Shown one piece after another: positions 15,926 through 26,381 of a DNA stretch of 64,000 nucleotides (position 1 is the stretch's first letter; every line of letters starts with the position of its first letter). This DNA is from Pseudomonas lundensis. GTDB taxonomy: Bacteria; Pseudomonadota; Gammaproteobacteria; Pseudomonadales; Pseudomonadaceae. The notes beneath the pieces are model-generated. The model saw nothing but the letters and a program-made list of their open reading frames with translations. It was not told the origin of the DNA and did not search any database. Where the stretch lies: positions 51,583 through 115,582 of the forward strand of contig NZ_JYKY01000015.1 of the NCBI RefSeq assembly GCF_001042985.1. Reading direction: 5' to 3'. Position numbers and translations under genes: made by a program.

Positions 15926-17908
15926 TCACTTCACGCCCAGCGCCCTGGCGCCTGCCACCTCTTGGAACAGCGGAGCGAGCACAGGAAGCAGTAAGCGGGC
16001 ACCGATCTCGGACAGGTGGTTGTCATCGGTATACAACGAATGGCCCTCCTGTTCGGCCCGGCACAGGCCCGTGTCATCACACAGTTGCGGCGTAGGGTCC
16101 AACACCTTGACGCCGGGGTCGTTGGCAGCGAGTTGAGCGAACAGTTGGTTGATAAACGCCTTCTGCTTGAGGTGCTCGGCCAGGGCAAAACCGGTGCCCG
16201 AGGTCGGCTGATGCAACATCGCCAGCCGACTTAAGCGATACGGGGGGTTAAACGGTTGCAACGGGGCTTCTTTCATCAGCCACACCCGGTGGCCGGCCCT
16301 GCGCAGCTCGTCAATGCGCGTGCGCAACCCGTCTGCCAGACGCTGCTCAGCGATGGCCCGGTCATAGTGGCCGTCCGCCGCCTTGAGCGCATGGCCCTTG
16401 TCGCCCTTGGCGTCGCCGTCGAGGTACAGGCTCCAACGTGCCACCAGCATTACGTCGCCGACCGGTTCGGCATTGAGCGTCTGTTCCACGCGCCGATTGT
16501 AGTGGGCACACCGCTCGCCATGTTCTAGCCCTTGCAGCGGCAAACAGCCGGCCGAACTGGCCAACATGACATTGACCCCGTACTGCCGGGCGCTTGCGTC
16601 CAGCGCCGGAATCAACGCCGTGGCATGACTGTCGCCCCACACCAACAACTGCGCTGGCGCATCGGGCGTGCCGTAGCGGCAAAACGGGGTGTCTGCCGGG
16701 CTTTTATCATCGGTGATGCAGGCCATCAGTTCGGCCCGCCATTTGCTGGCGTTGGCGTATTGCAATGCCTGCTCTGACAAACGGGACGGCAAGCCATCCG
16801 TCCAGCGCAGCGCTTGCCCCGCCAGCCCCAACACCACAATGCCTAGCGCTGCGGCGGTCAGAATCTGACGACGCCCGGCCAGCCATCGACGTTCACGGAA
16901 CGGGGTTTCAACGAATCGCCAGGATAAATAGCCAAGGATCAACGTCAGCGCGATCAGCGCAGCGGTCAACACGGGGCCGAAGTCATCCACACTGGCATAA
17001 CTGCCAAACACGAACACCGGCCAGTGCCACAAGTACCAGGAATAAGAAATCAGACCCAGCCCGACCATCACGCGGGTGCTCAATACCTGACCGACCCACG
17101 TGCGGTGATGCTCGTTGGCCCAGATCAGGGCCACCACGCCCACTACAGGCAACAGCGCTGCGGCACCGGGGAAAGGGGTGCTTTTGTCATAGCCGAAGAC
17201 TGCCACCAGTATCAGCGCCAACCCCAACAGGCTGAAGCACTGCGCTGCAGCTGGCGTCAGACGTTTCTTGGGTTCAGGCGCGATGGCCAGCATGGCGCCG
17301 GCCAATAGCTCCCATGCGCGCATCGGCAGCAGGAAAAACGCTTTCTCCGGGTGATGCGCCACAGCCCAGACGCTCAAGCCAAATGAAATCAGTAACAGGC
17401 TGAAAAAGGCCATGCGCCAGTGCCTGAAACGGCTGGAAAACAACGTCAGTATTAGCGGGAAGACGATGTAGAACTGCTCTTCAACCGCCAATGACCACGT
17501 GTGAAGTAACGGTTTCAGATCGCTAGCGGCGTCGAAGTAGCCTTCCTGGCGCATAAACAACAGGTTGGACGCGAACATCACTTGGTAGCGCACCGAGCGC
17601 CCCAGCTCTTCGTAGTCCTTGGGCGCCATCAGGAACCAGCCCGCCACCAATACCGCCATCAGCAAGACGAACAAGGCAGGCAAGATCCGTCGCGCGCGAC
17701 GTGCCCAGAACTCGACGAAGCTGAAACGTCCGGCTTCACGCTGACGCCAGATGATTGAAGTGATCAGATAACCGGAAATGACGAAGAACACATCGACGCC
17801 CACAAAGCCGCCGGAAAAACCGGGTACACCAAAGTGAAACAGCACGACAGCAATCACGGCGACTGCACGCAGGCCATCAATATCCCTGCGATAAACAAGA
17901 GAACTCAT
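15926..17908 (-). CDS. acyltransferase 3 / SGNH fusion (OafA-type)
   Basis: 660 residues from ATG 17908 (the GTG just before it is an alternative). Residues 1-360 form the ten-helix Acyl_transf_3 membrane domain, opening with [20 protein letters not shown] whose Arg and His are typical catalytic positions. After TM11 a periplasmic SGNH hydrolase-like domain starts with [12 protein letters not shown] (Ser nucleophile) and ends with [10 protein letters not shown] (Asp-x-x-His). Such fusions transfer acetyl groups from the cytoplasm to surface polysaccharides such as O-antigen. The acceptor cannot be told from here. It lies 122 bases downstream of rho's stop on the same strand, separated by a strong terminator. 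Confidence 0.9.
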   Translation of the reverse strand: MSSLVYRRDIDGLRAVAVIAVVLFHFGVPGFSGGFVGVDVFFVISGYLITSIIWRQREAGRFSFVEFWARRARRILPALFVLLMAVLVAGWFLMAPKDYEELGRSVRYQVMFASNLLFMRQEGYFDAASDLKPLLHTWSLAVEEQFYIVFPLILTLFSSRFRHWRMAFFSLLLISFGLSVWAVAHHPEKAFFLLPMRAWELLAGAMLAIAPEPKKRLTPAAAQCFSLLGLALILVAVFGYDKSTPFPGAAALLPVVGVVALIWANEHHRTWVGQVLSTRVMVGLGLISYSWYLWHWPVFVFGSYASVDDFGPVLTAALIALTLILGYLSWRFVETPFRERRWLAGRRQILTAAALGIVVLGLAGQALRWTDGLPSRLSEQALQYANASKWRAELMACITDDKSPADTPFCRYGTPDAPAQLLVWGDSHATALIPALDASARQYGVNVMLASSAGCLPLQGLEHGERCAHYNRRVEQTLNAEPVGDVMLVARWSLYLDGDAKGDKGHALKAADGHYDRAIAEQRLADGLRTRIDELRRAGHRVWLMKEAPLQPFNPPYRLSRLAMLHQPTSGTGFALAEHLKQKAFINQLFAQLAANDPGVKVLDPTPQLCDDTGLCRAEQEGHSLYTDDNHLSEIGARLLLPVLAPLFQEVAGARALGVK

Positions 17909-17981
17909 CACGCTCGAAACTCGCTAATACATTGTTTTTGTTGACCTGAGTTAAGCACAAACCTCCCTTTTTTATGTTTAA

Positions 17982-18014
17982 AAAAAATGGCGCCCTCCAG
18001 GGGCGCCATTTTTT
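17982..18014 (-). terminator. rho-independent terminator of rho
   Basis: Perfect 13-bp inverted repeat AAAAAATGGCGCC / GGCGCCATTTTTT with an additional C-G pair, just after the rho stop. Read on the minus strand the stem is followed by a T-run, the classic intrinsic form; A/T-runs on both sides allow bidirectional action. Confidence 0.9.
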
Positions 18015-18030
18015 GAGTCGAGAAACCGTA

Positions 18031-19290
18031 TTACTTGCGTTTCATCGACAGGAAGAACTCGTCGTTGGTCTTGGTCTGTTTCAGCTTATCGATCAAGAAC
18101 TCAATGGCGGCCACTTCGTCCATCGGGTGCAACAGCTTGCGCAGGATCCACATGCGTTGCAGCTCGTCGTCCGCGGTCAGCAACTCTTCACGGCGTGTGC
18201 CGGAGCGGTTGATGTTGATCGCAGGGAAGACGCGCTTTTCAGCGATCTTGCGGTCCAGAGGCAGCTCCATGTTGCCAGTGCCTTTGAACTCTTCGTAGAT
18301 CACTTCATCCATCTTCGAGCCGGTTTCAACCAGCGCGGTGGCGATGATGGTCAGCGATCCGCCTTCTTCGATGTTACGTGCCGCACCGAAGAAACGCTTT
18401 GGCTTCTCAAGGGCGTGGGCATCAACACCACCGGTCAAGACCTTGCCGGAGCTCGGGATCACGGTGTTGTAGGCGCGGGCCAGACGGGTGATGGAGTCAA
18501 GCAGGATCACCACGTCCTTTTTGTGCTCAACCAGACGCTTGGCCTTCTCGATCACCATTTCAGCCACTTGCACGTGACGGGTTGGCGGTTCGTCGAAGGT
18601 CGACGCAACCACTTCGCCGCGTACGGTGCGCTGCATTTCGGTCACTTCTTCAGGACGCTCGTCGATCAACAGAACGATCAAGTGAACTTCAGGGTTGTTA
18701 CGCGAAATGTTCGACGCGATGTTCTGCAGCATGAGGGTCTTGCCCGCTTTTGGCGGAGCAACGATCAGACCGCGCTGACCTTTACCGATTGGCGCGCAGA
18801 GGTCGATCACACGACCGGTCAGGTCTTCGGTGGAACCGTTACCGATTTCCATCTTCATGCGAACGTTCGGGAACAGCGGGGTCAGGTTCTCGAAGAGAAT
18901 CTTGTTTTTCGCGTTCTCAGGACGATCGTAGTTGATCGTGTCGACCTTCAGCAGGGCGAAGTACCGCTCGCCTTCTTTTGGCGGGCGGATTTTACCGACG
19001 ATGGTGTCGCCGGTGCGCAGGTTGAAGCGACGGATCTGGCTGGGCGAGACGTAAATATCGTCAGGGCCGGCAAGATAGGAAGCGTCAGCAGAGCGCAGGA
19101 AGCCGAAGCCGTCCTGGAGGATCTCCAGCACGCCATCACCGGAGATTTCCTCGCCGCTTTTCGCGTGCTTTTTCAGCAGGGAGAAAATCACGTCCTGCTT
19201 GCGCGAACGGGCCATATTTTCTATGCCCATTTGTTCGGCCAATTCGAGCAGTTCGGTAATCGGCTTTTGCTTGAGTTCAGTCAGGTTCAT
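18031..19290 (-). CDS. rho: transcription termination factor Rho
   Basis: 419 residues, the exact length of Pseudomonas and E. coli Rho. The N-terminal helix bundle and cold-shock RNA-binding domain (about 48-120, containing GFGFLRS) are followed by the ATPase: Walker A APPKAGKT, Walker [17 protein letters not shown] and the Q-loop [10 protein letters not shown]. It forms a hexamer that translocates along RNA and releases RNA polymerase. The leader between trxA's end and rho's start on this strand is more than 100 bases long and contains a small hairpin, compatible with the autoregulatory leader known for rho genes. Confidence 0.98.
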   Translation of the reverse strand: MNLTELKQKPITELLELAEQMGIENMARSRKQDVIFSLLKKHAKSGEEISGDGVLEILQDGFGFLRSADASYLAGPDDIYVSPSQIRRFNLRTGDTIVGKIRPPKEGERYFALLKVDTINYDRPENAKNKILFENLTPLFPNVRMKMEIGNGSTEDLTGRVIDLCAPIGKGQRGLIVAPPKAGKTLMLQNIASNISRNNPEVHLIVLLIDERPEEVTEMQRTVRGEVVASTFDEPPTRHVQVAEMVIEKAKRLVEHKKDVVILLDSITRLARAYNTVIPSSGKVLTGGVDAHALEKPKRFFGAARNIEEGGSLTIIATALVETGSKMDEVIYEEFKGTGNMELPLDRKIAEKRVFPAININRSGTRREELLTADDELQRMWILRKLLHPMDEVAAIEFLIDKLKQTKTNDEFFLSMKRK

Positions 19291-19324
19291 ATAGGAATGA
19301 CGTAATCATTTATGGAGGGGGGAA

Positions 19325-19343
19325 ATTAAGCTTTTGGCTTAAT
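19325..19343 (-). other. hairpin in the rho leader
   Basis: ATTAAGC and GCTTAAT around a 5-base loop, 35 bases upstream of the rho start. It is a weak AT-rich stem; Rho leaders are known to carry self-attenuation signals, but no specific element is identified here. Confidence 0.3.
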
Positions 19344-19489
19344 GAGGCCGCGCCGCAGAGAAGGCGACAGGATCGCGTACTAATTCGATAAGGGGTGCGT
19401 CGGCGACGGCTTGCAGGGGGCAGTGGAGAAACCAGTGCGGGGCCGAATGTAACACTTGCTTTTCATAGCGTCTAGTCCTTGAGCCATGA

Positions 19490-19516
19490 AAAAGCCCCGC
19501 ATTTAGCAGGGCTTTT
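19490..19516 (-). terminator. terminator of trxA
   Basis: AAAAGCCC (19490-19497) pairs with GGGCTTTT (19509-19516), extended inward by two G-C pairs across one mismatch, loop ATTTA. It follows the trxA stop by 8 bases and gives a T-run on the minus strand. Confidence 0.85.
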
Positions 19517-19524
19517 ATCGACAC

Positions 19525-19854
19525 TTAGATGTTGGCGTCGAGGAATGCAGCCAATTGCGACTTCGACAGCGCACCCACCTTGGTGGCTTCGACATTGCCG
19601 TTCTTGAACAGCATCAACGTCGGAATACCACGTACGCCATGCTTGGCCGGGGTTTCCTGGTTTTCATCAATGTTCAGCTTGGCAACAGTCAGCTTGCCTT
19701 TGTACGTCTCAGCGATCTCGTCCAGAACTGGCGCGATCATTTTGCAAGGGCCACACCATTCAGCCCAGTAGTCGACCAATACGGCGCCTTCAGCCTTGAG
19801 AACATCGGCCTCAAAGCTAGCGTCGGTGACGTGTTTAATAAGATCGCTGCTCAT
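19525..19854 (-). CDS. trxA: thioredoxin 1
   Basis: 109 residues from ATG 19854 ([11 protein letters not shown]) with GGAGA 6 bases upstream; eight extra in-frame codons upstream are ignored. The active site [10 protein letters not shown] has the two redox cysteines, and the cis-proline appears in GIPTLMLF. It reduces disulfides of cytosolic proteins such as ribonucleotide reductase using electrons from TrxB. It is transcribed divergently from ppx across a 275-base region that holds a palindrome and an ANR-type box, and is separated from rho by its own terminator. Confidence 0.98.
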   Translation of the reverse strand: MSSDLIKHVTDASFEADVLKAEGAVLVDYWAEWCGPCKMIAPVLDEIAETYKGKLTVAKLNIDENQETPAKHGVRGIPTLMLFKNGNVEATKVGALSKSQLAAFLDANI

Positions 19855-19931
19855 GGAAGTCTCCGTGGTGGTAAGCAAAAACGTAGCACATCATAGCCGT
19901 CATCACTGCGTTCAGGAAGCTGACGCTTGAT

Positions 19932-19949
19932 TGACTATAACTATAGTCA
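19932..19949. promoter_or_regulatory. perfect palindrome upstream of trxA
   Basis: TGACTATA and TATAGTCA separated by AC, a perfect 18-base dyad 78 bases upstream of the trxA start. It resembles an operator for a dimeric regulator, or overlapping promoter elements on both strands. No known regulator is recognised. Confidence 0.45.
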
Positions 19950-20038
19950 GCCATGAGCCGGCGTATGCAGAAGGTTTTAAGGCAGGGGCTGCCATTCAGC
20001 CGGTCAGATTACAGCTGACGTGCACTGAGAAAAAAACT

Positions 20039-20052
20039 TTGATCCCTATCAA
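20039..20052. promoter_or_regulatory. ANR/FNR box between trxA and ppx
   Basis: TTGATCCCTATCAA is a perfect match to the ANR/FNR consensus TTGAT-N4-ATCAA. It lies 77 bases before the ppx start and 184 before trxA. A good -10 at the proper class II distance is not obvious in either direction, so the regulated gene and the sign of regulation are open. Confidence 0.6.
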
Positions 20053-20129
20053 GCCATCCGACATCACGCGTTGGCGCGAGCCTGTGATCGTGGCACGATG
20101 GCGACGTTATCGACCGAGACCCCTCAACC

Positions 20130-21632
20130 ATGCCCCAATCCCAAGCCAAGAATCCATCCCTGATCGCCGCCATTGATCTGGGTTCTAACAGCTTTCACAT
20201 GGTGGTGGCCAAGGCTCAGAACGGTGAAATCCGTATTCTTGAACGTCTTGGTGAAAAGGTGCAGTTAGCTGCCGGCATCGACGAAGAACGCAAACTCAAC
20301 GAAGAATCCATGCAGCGCGGGCTCGATTGCCTGAAGCGTTTTGCCCAACTGATCAACGGTATGCCGCTGGGCGCCGTGCGCATCGTCGGCACCAACGCCT
20401 TGCGTGAAGCCCGCAACCGCAACGAATTCATCGTGCGCGCCGAAGAAATTCTCGGGCACACCGTTGAAGTCATTTCCGGACGGGAAGAGGCGCGCCTCAT
20501 TTATCTGGGCGTTTCACACACCCTCGCGGACACGCCGGGCAAGCGCCTGGTGGCAGACATCGGCGGCGGCAGCACTGAATTCATCATCGGCCAACGCTTT
20601 GAGCCCCTGCTGCGTGAAAGCCTGCAAATGGGTTGCGTCAGTTATACCCAGCGGTATTTCCGCGACGGCAAGATCACCCCGGCACGTTATGCACAGGCTT
20701 ACACCGCAGCGCGCCTGGAGATCATGAGCATCGAGCACGCCCTGCACCGACTGGGCTGGGATGAAGCCATTGGCTCGTCAGGCACCATTCGCGCCATTGG
20801 CCTGGCCCTCAAGGCGGGCGGTCACGGTAATGGCGAGGTCAACGCCGAAGGCCTGAGCTGGCTCAAGCGCAAACTCTTCAAACTGGGCGAAGTCGACAAG
20901 ATCGACTTTGAAGGCATCAAGCCGGATCGCCGGACCATCTTCCCCGCTGGCCTGGCGATTCTGGAAGCCATCTTCGACGCCCTTGAATTGCAGCGCATGG
21001 ATCATTGCGACGGCGCGCTGCGCGAAGGCGTGTTGTACGACCTGCTGGGCCGTCACCATCATGAAGACGTGCGCGAGCGCACACTCAGCTCGTTGATGGA
21101 CCGTTACCATGTCGATCGCGAACAGGCCGCACGGGTCGAACGCAAAGCACTGCGCGCCTTCGATCAAGTGGCCAAATCATGGGACCTGAAAGACGGCGTG
21201 TGGCGTGAACTGCTGAGCTGGGCGGCGAAGGTGCACGAAGTCGGCCTGGACATCGCCCACTATCACTTCCACAAGCACGGCGCCTACCTGATCGAGCACT
21301 CCGATCTTGCCGGTTTCTCACGCGAAGATCAGCAAATGCTCGCGTTGCTGGTTCGCGGGCACCGCCGCAACATCCCTAAAGACAAGTTTGCCGAGTTCGG
21401 GGATGACGGCATCAAGCTGATTCGCCTGTGCGTCTTGTTGCGCTTTGCGATTCTGTATCACCACATTCGTGGCGACCAACAGGCGTCCCAAGTCAAACTG
21501 CGCGCCGATGGCGATCACCTTGAGGTGATATTCCCCGAGGGCTGGCTGGAACAGAACCCGCTGACCCAGGCCGACTTTGAACAAGAAGCTCAATGGCTGA
21601 CCCGGGTCGGGATTGTGCTAACGGTGTCCTGA
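20130..21632 (+). CDS. ppx: exopolyphosphatase
   Basis: 500 residues of the Ppx/GppA family. ATP-grasp-like actin-fold phosphate loops are visible as [15 protein letters not shown] (about 13-27) and [10 protein letters not shown] (about 143-152), with the catalytic Glu region around [10 protein letters not shown]. The C-terminal HD-like domain (about 320-500) shows [15 protein letters not shown]. It hydrolyses terminal phosphate from long polyphosphate and opposes Ppk. ppx and ppk1 are convergent here rather than in one operon, as usual in Pseudomonas. An ANR-type box upstream may tie it to oxygen limitation. Confidence 0.97.
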   Translation: MPQSQAKNPSLIAAIDLGSNSFHMVVAKAQNGEIRILERLGEKVQLAAGIDEERKLNEESMQRGLDCLKRFAQLINGMPLGAVRIVGTNALREARNRNEFIVRAEEILGHTVEVISGREEARLIYLGVSHTLADTPGKRLVADIGGGSTEFIIGQRFEPLLRESLQMGCVSYTQRYFRDGKITPARYAQAYTAARLEIMSIEHALHRLGWDEAIGSSGTIRAIGLALKAGGHGNGEVNAEGLSWLKRKLFKLGEVDKIDFEGIKPDRRTIFPAGLAILEAIFDALELQRMDHCDGALREGVLYDLLGRHHHEDVRERTLSSLMDRYHVDREQAARVERKALRAFDQVAKSWDLKDGVWRELLSWAAKVHEVGLDIAHYHFHKHGAYLIEHSDLAGFSREDQQMLALLVRGHRRNIPKDKFAEFGDDGIKLIRLCVLLRFAILYHHIRGDQQASQVKLRADGDHLEVIFPEGWLEQNPLTQADFEQEAQWLTRVGIVLTVS

Positions 21633-21642
21633 GACTGCGATG

Positions 21643-21671
21643 GGTGGCTGACGCAACTTGCGCCAGCCACC
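21643..21671. terminator. stem-loop between convergent ppx and ppk1
   Basis: GGTGGCTG and CAGCCACC enclose an inner CGCA/TGCG pair (one A-C mismatch, loop ACT), a long stem for a 46-base gap between convergent genes. No T-run follows on either strand, so it may be a pause or RNA-stability element rather than an intrinsic terminator. Confidence 0.45.
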
Positions 21672-21678
21672 GGCAGGC

Positions 21679-23910
21679 TTATACCGACGGGCCGGTACTG
21701 ACGCTCAATACCGGCAGGCTCAAGCGCTCCAGCAACGTAGCCTGGGCACTGCGCGGGTTTTGGTTGCCTGTTGGCGTGTTGCGGATATAACGGCCGTCCG
21801 ACTGCAAGCTCCAGCTGTGCGTGTTGTCTGTCAGGTAGCACTCGAGCTCTTTCTTGACCCGCAAAATCAACTTTTTGCCTTCAATCGGGAAGCACGTTTC
21901 GACGCGCTTATCGAGGTTGCGCTCCATCCAGTCGGCACTCGACAAGAACATCTGCTCTTCCCCGCCGTTAAGGAAGTAGAACACCCGCGTGTGCTCCAGA
22001 AAGCGGCCGATGATCGAGCGCACGTGAATGTTATGCGACACGCCGGGGATGCCCGGGCGCAGGCAGCACATCCCGCGCACGATCAGGTCAATCCGCACCC
22101 CGGACTGGCTGGCCTTGTACAACGCTCGAATGATCTTGGGATCGGTCAGTGAGTTGAATTTGGCGATGATGTGCGCAGGTTTGCCTTCCAGGGCGAACTG
22201 GGTTTCCCGGGCAATCATGTCCAGCATGCCCTTCTTCAGCGTGAACGGCGCATGCAGCAGTTTCTTCATGCGCAAGGTTTTGCCCATGCCGATCAATTGG
22301 CTGAACAGCTTGCCGACGTCTTCGCACAGCGCGTCATCCGAGGTCAGCAAGCTGTAGTCGGTGTACAGACGGGCGTTGCCGGCGTGGTAGTTGCCCGTGC
22401 CCAAGTGCGCATAGCGCACGATTTCGCCCGCTTCACGACGCAGAATCAGCATCATCTTGGCGTGGGTCTTGAACCCCACCACCCCGTAGATCACTACTGC
22501 GCCCGCAGCTTGCAGACGGCTGGCCAGTTGCAGGTTGGACTCCTCGTCAAAACGCGCACGCAGCTCCACCACCGCCGTCACTTCCTTGCCGTTACGCGCC
22601 GCATCCACCAACGCATCCACGATCTCGGAGTTGGCACCGCTGCGGTATAAGGTCTGGCGCACGGCCAAGACATGCGGGTCCTTGGCGGCCTGGCGCAGCA
22701 AGTCGACGACCGGGGTAAACGACTCAAACGGGTGCAGCAGCAAAATGTCCTGCTTGCTGACCACGCTGAAAATGTTCTCGCTGTTCTGCAACAGCTTCGG
22801 GATGGCCGGCGTAAACGGCGTGTATTGCAGCTCGGGGTGGCTGTCCAGGCTGGTGATGCTGAACAGGCGCGTCAGGTTCACCGGGCCATTGACCGTGTAC
22901 AGCTCGGTTTCGTGCAGGTTGAATTGCTTGAGCAAGTAGTCGGACAGGTGCTTAGGGCACGTGTCGGCCACTTCCAGACGCACCGCATCGCCGTAACGAC
23001 GCGAGAACAACTCGCCACGCAACGCGCGGGCCAAGTCTTCGACATCTTCGGTGTCGACCGCCAGATCGGCGTTGCGGGTCAGTCGGAATTGATAGCAGCC
23101 TTTTACTTTCATGCCCTGGAACAAGTCATCGGCATGGGCGTGAATCATTGACGACAGGAACACATAGTTGTCGCCCGGCCCGCCAACGTCTTCCGGCACT
23201 TTAATCACACGCGGCAACAAACGCGGGGCTGGAATGATCGCCAGACCCGAGTCGCGGCCGAAGGCATCAATGCCTTCCAGCTCCACGATGAAGTTGAGGC
23301 TTTTGTTGACCAACAACGGGAACGGATGCGTCGGGTCCAGACCAATGGGGGTGATGATCGGTGCAATTTCATCGCGGAAGAACTTGCGTACCCACGCCTT
23401 GATTTTGGTGTTCCAGTGACGCCGACGAATGAAGCGCACCTGATGCTTTTCAAGCTCGGGCAGCAGAATGTCGTTGAGAATCGCGTACTGGCGATCAACA
23501 TGGCCATGCACCAGCTCACTGATGCGTGCCAGCGCCTGATGCGGCTGCAAACCGTCCGCACCGGCCTGCTCGCGGGCGAAGGTAATTTGCTTCTTCAGGC
23601 CCGCCACCCGGATCTCAAAGAACTCGTCGAGGTTGCTGGAAAAGATCAGCAGAAACTTCAGCCGCTCCAGCAACGGGTAGGACTCATCCAGCGCCTGCTC
23701 CAGCACGCGAATGTTGAACTGCAATTGCGACAACTCACGATGGATATACAGGCTGCTGTCATCCAGACCCGGAATGGTAATCACCGGGTGCGCCGCGCCA
23801 TGGCTCTCGACCGGGGCTTGCGCTTGCGGCTCGGGCTGGATTTCGGGGGCCTGCTCAACAATCGGTTGAGGTTCGGTGGCAACGAGTTCTGTCTGTCCTT
23901 CGGTATTCAT
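21679..23910 (-). CDS. ppk1: polyphosphate kinase 1
   Basis: 743 residues from ATG 23910 with AGGAAC 7 bases upstream. The first 45 residues are a Glu/Pro/Gln-rich extension, then the Ppk1 core: [20 protein letters not shown] at the N-terminal domain, the catalytic [19 protein letters not shown] and [20 protein letters not shown], whose His is the autophosphorylated one, and the second phospholipase D-like domain to the end. It makes polyphosphate from ATP at the inner membrane or nucleoid. Partner of the convergent ppx. Confidence 0.97.
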   Translation of the reverse strand: MNTEGQTELVATEPQPIVEQAPEIQPEPQAQAPVESHGAAHPVITIPGLDDSSLYIHRELSQLQFNIRVLEQALDESYPLLERLKFLLIFSSNLDEFFEIRVAGLKKQITFAREQAGADGLQPHQALARISELVHGHVDRQYAILNDILLPELEKHQVRFIRRRHWNTKIKAWVRKFFRDEIAPIITPIGLDPTHPFPLLVNKSLNFIVELEGIDAFGRDSGLAIIPAPRLLPRVIKVPEDVGGPGDNYVFLSSMIHAHADDLFQGMKVKGCYQFRLTRNADLAVDTEDVEDLARALRGELFSRRYGDAVRLEVADTCPKHLSDYLLKQFNLHETELYTVNGPVNLTRLFSITSLDSHPELQYTPFTPAIPKLLQNSENIFSVVSKQDILLLHPFESFTPVVDLLRQAAKDPHVLAVRQTLYRSGANSEIVDALVDAARNGKEVTAVVELRARFDEESNLQLASRLQAAGAVVIYGVVGFKTHAKMMLILRREAGEIVRYAHLGTGNYHAGNARLYTDYSLLTSDDALCEDVGKLFSQLIGMGKTLRMKKLLHAPFTLKKGMLDMIARETQFALEGKPAHIIAKFNSLTDPKIIRALYKASQSGVRIDLIVRGMCCLRPGIPGVSHNIHVRSIIGRFLEHTRVFYFLNGGEEQMFLSSADWMERNLDKRVETCFPIEGKKLILRVKKELECYLTDNTHSWSLQSDGRYIRNTPTGNQNPRSAQATLLERLSLPVLSVSTGPSV

Positions 23911-24361
23911 TGATTGTTCCTGATAAGAGCGGGTTTGACTCTCGTAACAGTTAAGCGGCGCGGCCAGTCAAATTGACAGCCAGAATGCCACCAACGCCTG
24001 CGGGATTAAACCGCTCAGAGGCGCTTTATGCGGGCTGAGGCCTGGTTAGAGGGTGTTTTAGTCAAATTGTTCTGAGTCTGCGTTGCATCACCACCACCCG
24101 ACCGTCATCCACTGCGACTTTAGTAGAGCCTTCGGTGCGCAGGGGCACATCGCTTGCGACTGCAAAAACCCCCGATACAGCCTCGGCCTGCACGCGCGCG
24201 ACCTTTATAACGGCGCGCCATGAACACCAGATGACAACGCGCATGATGTAAGTCAAAACCATGTGCATTGTAGGATTTGTTCACGACCAGACACATTTCG
24301 ATACTTTCATACACGCGCTTGAAGGCGTAGGCTGCGCGTTCATTTCGCCAGCATCCAGACA
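23911..24361. other. intergenic region between ppk1 and the DedA gene
   Basis: 450 bases without a convincing gene. The best candidate is a short minus-strand frame ending at 24062 (ATG 24244, 60 residues, MRVVIWCSWRAVIKV, ending MQRRLRTI); it is basic, lacks a clear ribosome site and I would not call it. The region should contain the promoters of both divergent genes, but no strong sigma-70 pair stands out. Confidence 0.4.
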
Positions 24362-24979
24362 ATGCTCCAACAATTTCTTCAAGAATTCGGCTACTTCGCC
24401 CTGTTTCTAGGGACGTTCTTTGAAGGTGAGACCATTCTGGTACTCGCAGGCTTCTTGGCGTTCCGCGGATACATGGACCTCAAACTGGTGATGCTCGTGG
24501 CGTTCCTCGGCAGTTATGCCGGCGATCAGCTGTGGTACTTCATGGGGCGCAAGCACGGCCGCAAACTGTTGGCGCGCAAGCCGCGCTGGCAACTGATGGG
24601 CGACAAGGCGCTGGAGCACATTCGCAAGCATCCGGACATCTGGGTCCTGAGCTTCCGTTTTGTGTATGGCCTGCGCACCGTCATGCCGGTGGCGATTGGC
24701 CTGTCCGGGTATCCGCCGGGCCGCTATTTGCTGCTCAACGGCATTGGTGCCGCCATCTGGGCCATCGCCCTGGCCACCGCCGCCTACCACTTTGGCGCCG
24801 TGCTGGAAGGCTTGCTCGGCAGCGTTAAAAAGTACGAATTGTGGGTGTTGGGTGCGCTGCTGGTACTGGGCGTCTGCCTGTGGATCCGCCGTCGCTTCAA
24901 GAATGCGCGCATCGCCCGACAGACCGCGCAGGAAGAAAAAAACAAAGCCGCCGACGCCAACACCCTGCCCGTCGAGTAA
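24362..24979 (+). CDS. DedA-family membrane protein
   Basis: 205 residues of the DedA/VTT (SNARE-associated) family. Several TMs, with the family segments FFEGETILVLAGFLA (acidic re-entrant loop), GSYAGDQLWYFMGRKHGRK and the conserved RFVYGLRTVMPVAIGLSG with its key Arg residues. DedA proteins flip phospholipids or undecaprenyl phosphate and support membrane potential and envelope stress tolerance. A charged Lys/Glu-rich cytoplasmic tail follows the last TM. No operon partner is seen on this strand within 200 bases. Confidence 0.93.
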   Translation: MLQQFLQEFGYFALFLGTFFEGETILVLAGFLAFRGYMDLKLVMLVAFLGSYAGDQLWYFMGRKHGRKLLARKPRWQLMGDKALEHIRKHPDIWVLSFRFVYGLRTVMPVAIGLSGYPPGRYLLLNGIGAAIWAIALATAAYHFGAVLEGLLGSVKKYELWVLGALLVLGVCLWIRRRFKNARIARQTAQEEKNKAADANTLPVE

Positions 24980-25120
24980 TACCGCGTGTGCGCCCGCACT
25001 CGCACCTCCCGAGGCGCTGCCCATGACAGCGCCTGCGTTCTCTCTTCTAAACTGAACACTGACGCTTGAAAGCGATCCATTAGTCATGCATTCAGCGACG
25101 TGCGCCCGACTTGTCCGCTC

Positions 25121-25135
25121 TGGCATCTGATGCCA
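25121..25135. promoter_or_regulatory. palindrome upstream of elbB
   Basis: TGGCATCTGATGCCA, arms of 7 around one base, 48 bases before the elbB start. It could be an operator; too tight for a hairpin. Regulator unknown. Confidence 0.3.
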
Positions 25136-25182
25136 AATCAGGCGACATTAACGCCACGTATCACGTTTTGAGGAGAACCCAT

Positions 25183-25851
25183 ATGACCCAGAAAAAAGTT
25201 GCCGTGATTCTGTCGGGCTGCGGCGTCTACGACGGTGCCGAGATCCACGAGAGCGTCATCACCCTGCTGCGCCTCGATCAGCGTGGCGCCCAGGCGCAAT
25301 GCTTTGCGCCCAATATCGCGCAAATGCATGTCATCAATCATCTGACCGGCGAAGAGATGCCTGAGTCGCGCAACGTGCTGGTTGAGTCTGCGCGCATCGC
25401 CCGTGGCGAGGTCAAGGATATTCGCGAGGCGAACGTTGAGGACTTCGACGCATTGATCGTACCCGGCGGGTTTGGTGCCGCAAAAAACCTGTCTGATTTC
25501 GCCGCTAAAGGCGCTGAATGTACCGTGCAGCCTGATGTGCTAGCACTGGCCGAAGCCTTTGCCGAAGCGAGCAAACCCGTGGGGTTGATGTGCATTTCAC
25601 CGGCCATGGCCGCCAAAATTTATGGCCCTGGCGTGATCTGCACCATTGGCAATGATGCCGACACCGCCGCCGCCGTAGACAAAATGGGCGCCACTCACCA
25701 AGAGTGCGAGGTCAGCGAGATCGTCGAAGACACGGCCCGTAAATTGGTGAGCACCCCGGCCTACATGCTGGCGCAATCCATCAGCGAAGCGGCTTCAGGC
25801 ATCAACAAGATGGTTGACCGGGTGCTGGAACTGACTCACGAAAACGATTAA
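25183..25851 (+). CDS. elbB: glyoxalase-type DJ-1/PfpI protein ElbB
   Basis: 222 residues, ATG 25183 with TGAGGAG upstream; codons further upstream are out of the family. It belongs to the DJ-1/PfpI superfamily (isoprenoid biosynthesis glyoxalase ElbB). Features are KVAVILSGCGVYDGAEIHES at the N-terminus, ALIVPGGFGAAKNL, and the nucleophile elbow with the cysteine in GLMCISPAMAA. E. coli ElbB has weak glyoxalase activity; the physiological role is unclear. Tail to tail with the YaiI-type gene, with directly adjacent stops. Confidence 0.93.
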   Translation: MTQKKVAVILSGCGVYDGAEIHESVITLLRLDQRGAQAQCFAPNIAQMHVINHLTGEEMPESRNVLVESARIARGEVKDIREANVEDFDALIVPGGFGAAKNLSDFAAKGAECTVQPDVLALAEAFAEASKPVGLMCISPAMAAKIYGPGVICTIGNDADTAAAVDKMGATHQECEVSEIVEDTARKLVSTPAYMLAQSISEAASGINKMVDRVLELTHEND

Positions 25852-26304
25852 TCAGGCGCGCGTCAGGCGCGTTAATAGACGGTCCAGCGCATTGGCGAAC
25901 GCCTGTTTCTCGCGTTCGCCATACGCACCCTGCCCGCCGCTCACCTGACCTTGCTCACGCAGGTCCGTAAACAGGTTCCGCACCGCCAACCGCTCGCCCA
26001 TGTTGTGGGCATCGAACGGTTTGCCGCGCGGATCGAGTGCGGCCACGCCCTTCTTCACCAACCGGTCCGCCAACGGCACGTCGCTGCAAATCACCAGCTC
26101 GCCGGGCACCGCGTGCTCAACCAGATAATCGTCGGCAGCGTCCGGGCCGCTGGGCACCACAATCAGTTTGACCAACGCATAGGTCGGCTTGACCTGGCTC
26201 TGCCCGGCCACCAGCACCACTTCAAACTGACGCTTTAAAGCGAACTTGATGACTTGATCCTTCGCAGCCTTGGGGCAGGCGTCGGCGTCGATCCAGACCC
26301 GCAT
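25852..26304 (-). CDS. YaiI/YqxD family protein (DUF188)
   Basis: 150 residues from ATG 26304 (MRVWIDADACPKAAKDQV) with AGGAGA 9 bases upstream. PIN-like fold family UPF0178; acidic residues of the N-terminal WIDADACP strand and VICSDVPLADRLV are the conserved putative metal site. Function unknown, possibly a nuclease. It stands alone, 77 bases downstream of the FTR1 gene's end on the same strand. Confidence 0.93.
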   Translation of the reverse strand: MRVWIDADACPKAAKDQVIKFALKRQFEVVLVAGQSQVKPTYALVKLIVVPSGPDAADDYLVEHAVPGELVICSDVPLADRLVKKGVAALDPRGKPFDAHNMGERLAVRNLFTDLREQGQVSGGQGAYGEREKQAFANALDRLLTRLTRA

Positions 26305-26381
26305 GGGCAAACTCTCCTGTTAATGAGGTGTCGTCGCTGCCGCGCAGCGACGACACCTGTGAGCATGGCAAGGCGTGAACG

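Noticed and set aside
17974..19305. 443-codon frame antisense to rho
   Set aside because: Opposite the full conserved rho gene, no family features.
24062..24244. Small gene upstream of the DedA gene
   Set aside because: No ribosome site, mixed codon use and no recognisable family; kept only as a note.
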